A DNA stretch of 64,000 bases from Pseudogracilibacillus sp037072025 (GTDB lineage Bacteria; Bacillota; Bacilli; Bacillales; Amphibacillaceae): contig NZ_JAXHDD010000019.1 in the NCBI RefSeq assembly GCF_037072025.1, positions 5,891 to 69,890 on the forward strand, read 5' to 3'. Of the stretch, positions 8,447-15,352 are shown one piece after another. Both the position numbers and the translations under genes were made by a program. The notes beneath the pieces are model-generated. The model made no database searches and was not told where the DNA came from. It worked only from the letters and a program-made list of their open reading frames with translations. The first letter of the stretch is position 1. The number at the start of each line of letters is the position of its first letter.

Positions 8447-8863
8447 TTATGGTCTTGATGGCACTATATGAGCACCGTCTTTTCCATAATGTATCAATCC
8501 TTTAGTAGTCTCAAGGTATTCACCGGTATCGCGATCATAGTATTTCCCAATTGGTTGACCAAAGTCTACTCTTTCTTTATTACCGTTTGGTAGTAATTGA
8601 CCTTTTCCTGCAAACTTATCTAGCAATTCTTGTGCTGTTTTATTATCGCCATAAAAAATACTCTTGTTTTTTCCGTTTGCTTATTCTTGTTTGTAGTTTG
8701 GAGTATTAGGAATATGTTTCTCTTGAGCACCTGGCTTTACTTTAACTGGGAATCCATGTATTTCTCGGTATGGCCCTTTAGGTACTGAATTCTTTCCATA
8801 ATTAGGTGCACCATAAACTATACCCTTACCATCCACTTTAACTTCGAACATTGTTATCCTCAT
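8447..8863 (-). pseudogene. Orphan polymorphic toxin tip, toxin type 50 (Ntox50-like), one nonsense mutation
   Basis: The minus-strand frame starts with the shared junction (FEVKVDGKG), then YGAPNYGKNSVPKGPYREIHGFPVKVKPGAQEKHIPNTPNYKQE. It meets TAA at 8681-8683, then continues in the same frame as ANGKNKSIFYGDNKTAQELLDKFAGKGQLLP ... GLIHYGKDGAHIVPSRP. The KHIPNTPNYK and final IHY.K.GAHIVPSRP blocks match the type 50 toxin domain, thought to be an RNase. A single codon change (a leucine codon to TAA is likely) interrupts an otherwise complete domain of 138 codons. There is no N-terminal trafficking domain, so it is an orphan tip. Confidence 0.85.
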
Positions 8864-9003
8864 GTGTAAATTTTCATTGAATAGTAATAAGTGTTGACGC
8901 TTTATTTAAATATCGCTACAACCAATCTCGTATGTCCACTTACCATCATGAGTATTTGATTTAAATTTGAGAATTTTTTACCCGTAAATCCTTTTTACAT
9001 TAC

Positions 9004-9039
9004 TAAAAACCTTGAAAGGCATAAAGCCAATCAAGGTTC
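9004..9039 (-). terminator. Terminator of toxin cassette C
   Basis: AACCTTGA/TCAAGGTT hairpin with inner TTGGCTTTATGCC, followed on the minus strand by TTTTTAG. It lies about 70 bases past the stop of the gene at 9112-9492. Confidence 0.75.
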
Positions 9040-9111
9040 AGATATTTAATTCTGTTTTGACTACATTTAATTCTCGCTTATTAATTTATGAGAATTAAAT
9101 AATTTACCTCC

Positions 9112-9492
9112 TTATCCATTTTCTTCAAAGATTACCCCTTTAGAAAGAATCCATCCATTCAATCCGTATGAAGCATATATTTTATAGTAATGATAACTAT
9201 TTTCCTTGATATAATTAATCAAATCCTCTACATATTCATAATCCATGGGCCAAAGATAATCCTTTTCCTTATCTAACAATTCTTTGTTTTCTAAAGCAAA
9301 CGAATCGACATCTCCTTCAACTATATCAAAAAGTATGCTGCCAGATAGCTGGTTTTCAAAATGAAAAGCAAAAAAATCTTTAAATAAAATTTTCACTTGT
9401 TTTTCTTGTTCGTTTTCCACTTTCATGTCAATTTTTGAATACTCAAAATCTATTTGATAATTTAAAATTTTACAATCATGAATTTTACTCAT
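9112..9492 (-). CDS. Putative immunity protein of cassette C
   Basis: A 126-residue soluble acidic protein (MSKIHDCKILNYQIDFEYSKIDMKVENEQEKQVKILFKDFFAFHFENQL ... GWILSKGVIFEENG). The family is not recognised by eye. It starts 13 bases after the stop of the toxin frame at 9505 and has an AAGGGGG site before the ATG. The gene is intact although the upstream toxin has a nonsense codon and a frameshift. Assignment as immunity protein is inferred from this position. Confidence 0.65.
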   Translation of the reverse strand: MSKIHDCKILNYQIDFEYSKIDMKVENEQEKQVKILFKDFFAFHFENQLSGSILFDIVEGDVDSFALENKELLDKEKDYLWPMDYEYVEDLINYIKENSYHYYKIYASYGLNGWILSKGVIFEENG

Positions 9493-9504
9493 AAGTAATC
9501 CCCC

Positions 9505-10238
9505 TTATTCTGATTTTTGTCTAGGAGGTTTTTTAGACCAATCCCATTTGTGTCTATGAGGAAATGTATGGGTTCCATCATCAGAATGATTGAAATCTAT
9601 ATCTTCCTTTGCTCTTCCATTTTCATCGTAATATCTTCTTTGTTTAACAGTTCCATCATGATTTAACAGATCAGCTGAAGAATTAGGTTCTCCTTTTACA
9701 GACAAGTTAGTCTTATTCTTCACTTCAATATGCTTTGGCATTTTTTGACCGTGTTTTACAATTTCACTAAGTTCATCCGTACCCTTACCATCCACTTTAA
9801 AGTTCATATTCATGGAATCTTTGGTCAGTTGTTCTTTAATATAATTCAGATTATACACATTATAGGCACTGTGTCATAGACCCCTGCGAATGCTAAATCG
9901 TTTTTGGGATAATAGAAAATGTTTGATTGACCAGTGTTATTTACGTCTTTTGATTTAATATTACTTATTTTGGATCCTGTTCGCGAAATCCGTAATCCAG
10001 CAAGAACACCTTTTGTGCCTAATACAGTTTCTGCCACTGTTCCAACGGCATATGTGGTCCATCAGGCACGGCTTTCATTGTCTCCATTAATAACATCCCG
10101 TTCAAATGAACTTATGATAGCTTCTATCATGTATTTTCCAGTTTCAACAGGATGTAAAATCATATAACCGAGTTCATTTACCACACTTTCGGGATCGGTT
10201 ATTAATTGGTAAGTACCTTGAGTTATAGCGAATGCACT
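9505..10238 (-). pseudogene. LXG-type polymorphic toxin, C-terminal part, inactivated
   Basis: From about 10238 the minus strand encodes a pre-toxin region (YQLITDPESVVNELGYMILHPVETGKYMIEAIISSFERDVINGDNESRA) that stops at TGA 10062-10064. It continues in frame as WTTYAVGTVAETVLGTKGVLAGLRISRTGSK ... NDLAFAGVYDTVP. A one-base loss near 9870 shifts the frame to YNVYNLNYIKEQLTKDSMNMNFKVDGKG. The tip follows: GEPNSSADLLNHDGTVKQRRYYDENGRAKEDIDFNHSDDGTHTFPHRHKWDW. The tip has conserved histidines typical of nuclease toxins, but I cannot name its family with certainty. The 5' side is cut off exactly at a repeat fragment (10239-10287). Confidence 0.8.
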
Positions 10239-10287
10239 AGTTGCTCTTATGCAGGATAATAAAGTTTTACGCTTTCTTATCCGCTAA
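10239..10287 (+). repeat. Partial copy of structured repeat family 2
   Basis: Matches the right half of the elements at 30604-30690 and 47067-47253: TTGCNCTTATGCAG, AAAGTTTTA, CTTTCTTATC. It sits precisely at the truncated 5' end of the cassette C toxin. Confidence 0.7.
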
Positions 10288-10297
10288 AAATCCAAAC

Positions 10298-11125
10298 TCA
10301 CTCTTGACAAATTTGCTCATTTTTCATTATTTCCTTATAAACATTTTTCTCTAGCCTGCAAGTTACCACTAAACCAATTTTATGCAATCCTATCATAAAA
10401 AAACCTGCTAGCATTTGATCATATTTAGTATTAAAAGGAGCTGGTAAAACTTGAATCGTACGATCAGCGGGAAGACATAAATGAGCAGCAACCTCACCTA
10501 GAAACGGGTTGTTCATGCTACCAAATAGTGCACTGATTATAAATACCATACATGCCGGCATAATGTACACACTACTTTGCCAAAGATATTTTTTTCGCTT
10601 TTCTGTTAAAAATCGGTCTCTAGGATTTGGTGATGCAATTGGCCAAACCATTCGAAATGATAGTAAAAATAATAAGATTACATACGTTTTCTGCAATATT
10701 GGATAATCAGTAAGAATGGATAAAATATTCGGTAAATGATATAGCAGGAAGAGTATTGCAAAGGAAATAAGGGCTATTTTCGGTTCTATAATCGCAGGCA
10801 TTTTCCATTTAAGGTAAAATGCTTCCATTTTTTTGTAAAGTCTTTCTGGAATTCCGAGTAGGATAAGTGGTGGGATAATAAAGAAGAGAAAACTCATTTG
10901 AATCATATGAAAACTAAAGGATAAATAACTAAATGCAAGCAATGGACTGCCGATCATTACATAAAGTAACCAAATACCAACTAAAAATAAAATCGGTTGT
11001 AAAGGTTTTATAGATGGTGGCGGATTATGTTTGACATAAAGTATATAACTACATGTAATCATCATAGTAAAGACAAGGTGAGGAATATCCCATATTAACT
11101 GTTCAGCTAAAAGCGCAGTAATCAT
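10298..11125 (-). CDS. Second CtaG-family cytochrome oxidase assembly protein
   Basis: A 275-residue protein with about seven membrane helices and the caa3_CtaG pattern: FSFHMIQMSFLFFIIPPLILLGIPERLY, LPADRTIQVLPAPFNTKYDQMLAGFFM. It is more diverged than the copy at 4786-5562 and has a cysteine in LCLPADR. The start at 11123-11125 is favoured since GGAGG lies 10 bases upstream; an ATG three codons earlier lies too close to it. It is a single-gene unit. The 3' end is duplicated as a remnant at 4280-4358. A role in copper-centre assembly is inferred from family only. Confidence 0.82.
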   Translation of the reverse strand: MITALLAEQLIWDIPHLVFTMMITCSYILYVKHNPPPSIKPLQPILFLVGIWLLYVMIGSPLLAFSYLSFSFHMIQMSFLFFIIPPLILLGIPERLYKKMEAFYLKWKMPAIIEPKIALISFAILFLLYHLPNILSILTDYPILQKTYVILLFLLSFRMVWPIASPNPRDRFLTEKRKKYLWQSSVYIMPACMVFIISALFGSMNNPFLGEVAAHLCLPADRTIQVLPAPFNTKYDQMLAGFFMIGLHKIGLVVTCRLEKNVYKEIMKNEQICQE

Positions 11126-11230
11126 GCACCTCATTCCTCCGATAAATTTTGACGTTCACTTATTATGATATGAGGCAATTACTCAGTTTATGAAAATAAA
11201 GCCAGATTAAGATGTTCAAGTAATGTGTAA

Positions 11231-11259
11231 TTGACATATTAAAGAAATCCCTCTAGAGT
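11231..11259 (+). promoter_or_regulatory. Weak sigma-A-like promoter upstream of the dehydrogenase gene
   Basis: TTGACA (11231-11236), 17-base spacer, TAGAGT (11254-11259). The -10 box is poor, and the leader to the start codon is about 110 bases. Confidence 0.35.
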
Positions 11260-11368
11260 TGAAGTGATCGATAAACCTATCTGAATATGTTAAACGTTTG
11301 AAGAAATGATTTAGCTGAAAGAATTAATGACTCTTTTCAAATGCAATATTGAATTATAGGAGGAATTT

Positions 11369-12448
11369 ATGAAAAAGTTAAAAATCGCACTCATACCTGG
11401 TGATGGAATAGGACCTGAAGTCGTTGCAGAAGGGGTAAAAGTTTTAAAGGCAGTTGAAGAACTCGATCATAATCTGTCTTTTTCATTTGATGAGTTTCCA
11501 TGGGGATGTGAGTATTATCTTGAGCATGGGAAAATGATGGATGAGGATGGCATTGACAGATTAAAAAAATTCGATGCAATTTATCTTGGGGCAGTTGGCT
11601 ATCCTGGTGTACCAGATCATATATCCTTATGGGATCTTTTACTAAGAATCCGAAAAGAGTTTGATCTTTATGTCAATATCCGACCAATCACTTTATTGAA
11701 TGAAAACCTTACTCCTCTCAAAGGTAAAACAAAAGAAGACATTGATTTCTTAGTTATAAGAGAGAATAGTGAAGGTGAATATGCCGGGGCTGGCGATTGG
11801 TTATTTAAAGGAAAACCGGAAGAGGTTGTTCTTCAAACAGGAGTTTTCTCTCGTAAAGGAACAGAACGAATTATCCGATTTGCATATGAAGAAGCACAGA
11901 AGCAAAAGAAATCACTTACAAGTATTAGTAAAGGAAATGCTTTAAATTATTCGATGGTCTTCTGGGATGAAGTTTTTGAAGAAGTCGGGAAAGAGTATCC
12001 TGATGTAGAAACTTACTCCTATCTCGTTGATGCAGCTAGTTTATATTTTGTTTCTAATCCAGAACGATTTGAAATCGTCGTAACTTCAAATTTGTTTGGA
12101 GATATTTTAACAGACATAGGTGCAGCTATTACAGGTGGAATGGGACTAGCAACCGGGGCAAATGTCAATCCTGAAAGAAAGTATCCATCTATGTTCGAGC
12201 CAGTTCATGGATCAGCACCAGATATTTCAGGGAAAGGAATCGCGAACCCTTTAGCGGCTCTTTGGTCTGTTAGCCAAATGATGGATTACTTTCAAGAAGA
12301 AAATTGGGGAATAATTATCCTCGATACGATTAAAGATATATTAAATGAAACAGAAAACCTAACCCCAGATTTGGGCGGAAAAGCATCAACCTCCGAGGTT
12401 GGAGATCGTTTTGTTGAGTTGCTAAAAAGGAATGCACAAAATAGCTAG
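11369..12448 (+). CDS. ycsA: Tartrate dehydrogenase / D-malate dehydrogenase (decarboxylating)
   Basis: A 359-residue member of the isocitrate/isopropylmalate dehydrogenase superfamily. The N-terminus has IALIPGDGIGPEVV. The segment GAVGYPGVPDHISLWDLLLRIRKEFDLYVNIRPI is typical of the TtuC/DmlA branch rather than LeuB. Later motifs are DFLVIRENSEGEYAG, the catalytic Lys region SISKGNALNYS, VVTSNLFGDILTDIGAAI, and the NAD-binding EPVHGSAPDISGKGIANPLAA. It likely oxidises D-malate or tartrate with NAD+ and decarboxylates it. It is B. subtilis YcsA-like in length (354). AGGAGG precedes the ATG, and a terminator follows directly, so it is monocistronic. Confidence 0.9.
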   Translation: MKKLKIALIPGDGIGPEVVAEGVKVLKAVEELDHNLSFSFDEFPWGCEYYLEHGKMMDEDGIDRLKKFDAIYLGAVGYPGVPDHISLWDLLLRIRKEFDLYVNIRPITLLNENLTPLKGKTKEDIDFLVIRENSEGEYAGAGDWLFKGKPEEVVLQTGVFSRKGTERIIRFAYEEAQKQKKSLTSISKGNALNYSMVFWDEVFEEVGKEYPDVETYSYLVDAASLYFVSNPERFEIVVTSNLFGDILTDIGAAITGGMGLATGANVNPERKYPSMFEPVHGSAPDISGKGIANPLAALWSVSQMMDYFQEENWGIIILDTIKDILNETENLTPDLGGKASTSEVGDRFVELLKRNAQNS

Positions 12449-12450
12449 AT

Positions 12451-12486
12451 AACAGGTTGGCTAACGTCCAACCTGTTGTTATTATT
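12451..12486 (+). terminator. Terminator after the dehydrogenase gene
   Basis: CAGGTTGG-CTAACGT-CCAACCTG stem with TTGTTATTATT after it. Confidence 0.8.
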
Positions 12487-12662
12487 AAACTTGAAGAACT
12501 ACAAGTTTTAGATTTTCCGTAACTGAGGAAAAAGGAGGTTTTGTCCACCCAATTCGTGACTTAACTACGAAGTTCACAATGTATCCATACAGTCTACAAA
12601 ATAAAACAACCACGGAGATTACAATTTGTCCGTGCAATTCACGATAACCACGAGGCAGCTCC

Positions 12663-12980
12663 TTATCCGTGTAGTAACTCCTCTTCATCCGGCTCCCACA
12701 AATATGTATCCAAGTTCACTTTTCCCAGATTACTAAAGTGAACTCCTTCCATTTCAAGTAACTCCTTCTGCTCACTGCCTTTTAAAGATATTTCACCTTT
12801 AGAATTAATTACCCTATGCCAAGGGAGTTTATATTTCTGACTCATGGAATGAAGAATCCAGGAGACTTGTCGTGCTGCACGTGGCTTCCCGGCAACTTTT
12901 GCAATTTGCCCATATGTCATCACACGACCATCTGGAATAGCTTTAATAATTGTAATTACATACTCAGTGAAATCTTTCAC
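12663..12980 (-). CDS. Alkyltransferase-like protein (ATL), MGMT family
   Basis: A 105-residue protein equal to the DNA-binding domain of O6-methylguanine-DNA methyltransferase (MTYGQIAKVAGKPRAARQVSWILHSM). The active-site PCHRV motif reads PWHRVI (about residues 53-58): the acceptor cysteine is replaced by tryptophan. This is the hallmark of ATL proteins, which bind O6-alkylguanine without repairing it and recruit nucleotide excision repair. The start codon is GTG at 12978-12980 with a strong GGAGGAG site. Confidence 0.92.
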   Translation of the reverse strand: MKDFTEYVITIIKAIPDGRVMTYGQIAKVAGKPRAARQVSWILHSMSQKYKLPWHRVINSKGEISLKGSEQKELLEMEGVHFSNLGKVNLDTYLWEPDEEELLHG

Positions 12981-13024
12981 GTCACTCCTCCAAAAATTAT
13001 ATTGCTAACTTCTCTTTCACTTCT

Positions 13025-13309
13025 TTAATTTGCAAAAAATGTGGCAAACGTTTCACTCGGCTTTACATTGCTAGGTGCTTCAACTTTAATATCACGGTTT
13101 ACCGCCAAATGAATCGGTCTTTCTTTTACTACTCCTTTATCTAATTCTTCCTGAACGGATTTTATTACTTCCAATTCGAATACATATAAATGCTCTAAAA
13201 CTTGCCTGATAGACCACTCATCACCGGATGGGTTTCTATTAATCTCTTCATCTGATAACCCTGTTACTTCATTTAATAGTTCCTCTCTTGCCTCTTCATT
13301 AATTTTCAC
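13025..13309 (-). CDS. Short DinB-like protein, probably C-terminally truncated
   Basis: A 94-residue protein starting at GTG 13307-13309 (GGGGAG site). Residues about 15-50 (LSDEEINRNPSGDEWSIRQVLEHLYVFE) match the DinB_2 fold, where D.W...H supplies a metal-binding histidine. The family is normally about 150 residues with two further histidines; here translation ends soon after the PSETFATF segment. The gene may be a shortened and non-functional copy. The first 40 residues of the longer open frame belong to another small gene. Confidence 0.6.
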   Translation of the reverse strand: MKINEEAREELLNEVTGLSDEEINRNPSGDEWSIRQVLEHLYVFELEVIKSVQEELDKGVVKERPIHLAVNRDIKVEAPSNVKPSETFATFFAN

Positions 13310-13323
13310 CCAATCACTCCCCG

Positions 13324-13470
13324 TTAAAAAAGTAAATATTTCATTAGTGCAATGAAACCAATTAAAAATAAAAACATTCCCATTCCCTGAAATGTAAAAC
13401 CTGTTACAGCATTTTTTTCGGGTACCCATGAATCTAGGAACTCTTTGTCCCTATCTCTTTCCTTTTTCAA
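13324..13470 (-). CDS. Small single-helix membrane protein
   Basis: A 48-residue frame starting at TTG 13468-13470 with an AGGGGGTG site 7 bases upstream. It has a charged N-terminus (MKKERDRDKEFLDSW) and one C-terminal hydrophobic helix (MFLFLIGFIALMKYLLF). It ends 14 bases before the GTG of the DinB-like gene, with which it probably forms a transcript. I do not recognise the family. Confidence 0.6.
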   Translation of the reverse strand: MKKERDRDKEFLDSWVPEKNAVTGFTFQGMGMFLFLIGFIALMKYLLF

Positions 13471-13627
13471 TGGAGCCACCCCCTACGTTAAAAGCTTATA
13501 ATTATTCTATCAATTTATTCAGAATTTTTAAATGTTATTTTTTAAAAAAATCCACTTCTTTGAACTTGCCTTCAATTTATGGCTATAATTGTATTAGTCT
13601 ATAAAATTTACGTTTGGAGGATTTGGA

Positions 13628-15352
13628 GTGAAAACGATCCTTTCCTTTTTAAAACCTTATAAACTTCCAATCATCATTGCATACAGTTTGACATTCATTG
13701 AGCTTATAGCCGATCTCCTCTTTCCTATCTTTTTAGGTATCATGATTAATGAAGGAGTTTTAAAAAACAATCTAGAAAATTTGATCATGTGGGGCAGCAT
13801 GATGCTCGGCATTACAATTTTTACTTTTGCCTGTGGAATCATTAATTCCTATTTTTCATCCCATGTCAGTATCTCATTTGCTTACGACATCCGTGAAAAG
13901 CTTTTCGCTAAAATTCAAGACTTTACATTTGAAAAATTAAACCTATACCCGACATCGACACTTGTCACCCGATTTACAAACGATGTACGGCAAATCCAAA
14001 ATACAATTTTTATGGCACTGCGCATTATGGTAAGAGCCCCGTTACTCGTTATCGGTAGTGTTATTATGGCTTTAATTGTAAACGTTAAAATTTCACTTAT
14101 CTTTTTAATTATCGTGCCACTGCTGATTGCTTTTCTATATTGGGTGCTTATTAAAGGGAGTAATATGTTTAATAAGGTTCAGGAAAGCGTTGATTATGTA
14201 AACCGTGTCATTCAAGAAAACATCGCCGGCATGAGAATTATTAAAGCATTTTTCCGTCGTGATTTTGAAAATGTACGTTTCAAAGAATCAAACGAACAAT
14301 TAGCAAAAGAAACTAAAAACACCTTTCGTTTTGTTGAGGCATCCATGCCAATTTTATTATTTGTAATGAATATTAGTTTAATTTTTATTCTTTGGTTTGG
14401 GAATAAGCAAACAATTGCTGGAACAACGAATGTAGGAGACGTTGTCGCGATCGTCAACTATGCGCTCCGTACAGTAATGGCTATTTCCATGTTTACATTT
14501 ATTGCACTCGCTTTTTCAAGAGCAAAAGCTTCCGCTGAACGTTTGGAAAAGATTTTAACGGAAGAAACTACAGCGAATACATCAAATCATAATAATCAAA
14601 AAGTAATACAAGGAAAAATACAATTTCAAGAAGTCTCCTTTAATTATCCGACCGAAAGTGTTTCTGTTTTAGAAAATATCTCTTTTTCCCTACGACCTGG
14701 TGAGCGTCTGGCTGTCATCGGTGCAACTGGTTCAGGGAAAACAACATTGTTTCAATTAATTCCAAAGCTTTACGAAGCGCAAAAGGGGACAATTTTTATC
14801 GACGACTACCCACTTTCTGCTTATCATGTAGATGAACTTAGAAAAAGTATTGGATATGTCTCGCAAATCCCACTCCTATTTACAGGAACCATTGCAGACA
14901 ATATTAAATTTGGTAAAGAAAATGCCTCGCAAGAAGAAGTGATTAAAGCGGCAAAAGATGCACAAATTCATGAAACGATTGAGAACTTCCCTAAAAAATA
15001 TGCAACGATTGTCGGGCAGCGTGGAGTCAATTTATCTGGTGGACAAAAGCAACGAATTTCAATTGCACGAGCACTGATCCGTAAACCAAAAATTTTAATG
15101 CTCGATGACAGTACGAGTGCTCTCGATTCAACGACAGAAGCTTATTTACTAGAATCTCTTCGTAAATATGATTGTTCGATACTTATGATTACACAAAAGA
15201 TATCTACAGCCAAAAAAGCAGATCGAATTTTACTAATGGATGAAGGTAAAATTTTGGCAATCGGAACTCACAATGAACTGCTTAATATATCTGATTTGTA
15301 CCAAAAAATTGTGGATTCACAATTTGAAAAGGAGTTTCCATATGTCCAGTAA
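13628..15352 (+). CDS. ABC exporter half-transporter with degenerate ATP site (YfiB-like)
   Basis: A 574-residue fusion of a six-helix exporter domain (residues 1-320) and an ATPase domain. Walker A GATGSGKTT is near 367 and the signature LSGGQKQR near 468. The Walker B is LMLDDS, with Asp replacing the catalytic Glu, and the H-loop His is replaced by Gln (MITQKIS). These two changes make its own ATP site non-hydrolytic, as in the first subunit of heterodimeric exporters such as BmrCD or TM287/288. The start is GTG at 13628 (GGAGG site). It overlaps the next gene by 11 bases. The substrate is unknown; multidrug export is likely. Confidence 0.88.
   Translation: MKTILSFLKPYKLPIIIAYSLTFIELIADLLFPIFLGIMINEGVLKNNLENLIMWGSMMLGITIFTFACGIINSYFSSHVSISFAYDIREKLFAKIQDFTFEKLNLYPTSTLVTRFTNDVRQIQNTIFMALRIMVRAPLLVIGSVIMALIVNVKISLIFLIIVPLLIAFLYWVLIKGSNMFNKVQESVDYVNRVIQENIAGMRIIKAFFRRDFENVRFKESNEQLAKETKNTFRFVEASMPILLFVMNISLIFILWFGNKQTIAGTTNVGDVVAIVNYALRTVMAISMFTFIALAFSRAKASAERLEKILTEETTANTSNHNNQKVIQGKIQFQEVSFNYPTESVSVLENISFSLRPGERLAVIGATGSGKTTLFQLIPKLYEAQKGTIFIDDYPLSAYHVDELRKSIGYVSQIPLLFTGTIADNIKFGKENASQEEVIKAAKDAQIHETIENFPKKYATIVGQRGVNLSGGQKQRISIARALIRKPKILMLDDSTSALDSTTEAYLLESLRKYDCSILMITQKISTAKKADRILLMDEGKILAIGTHNELLNISDLYQKIVDSQFEKEFPYVQ

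Noticed and set aside
11290..11310. A cre-like site (TTAAACGTTTGA) upstream of the dehydrogenase gene.
   Set aside because: The palindromic centre fits but the outer TG and CA positions do not match the CcpA consensus well enough.
12485..12688. 67-codon minus-strand frame between the dehydrogenase and ATL genes.
   Set aside because: No usable start signal and it overlaps the 3' end of the ATL gene; looks like random coding.
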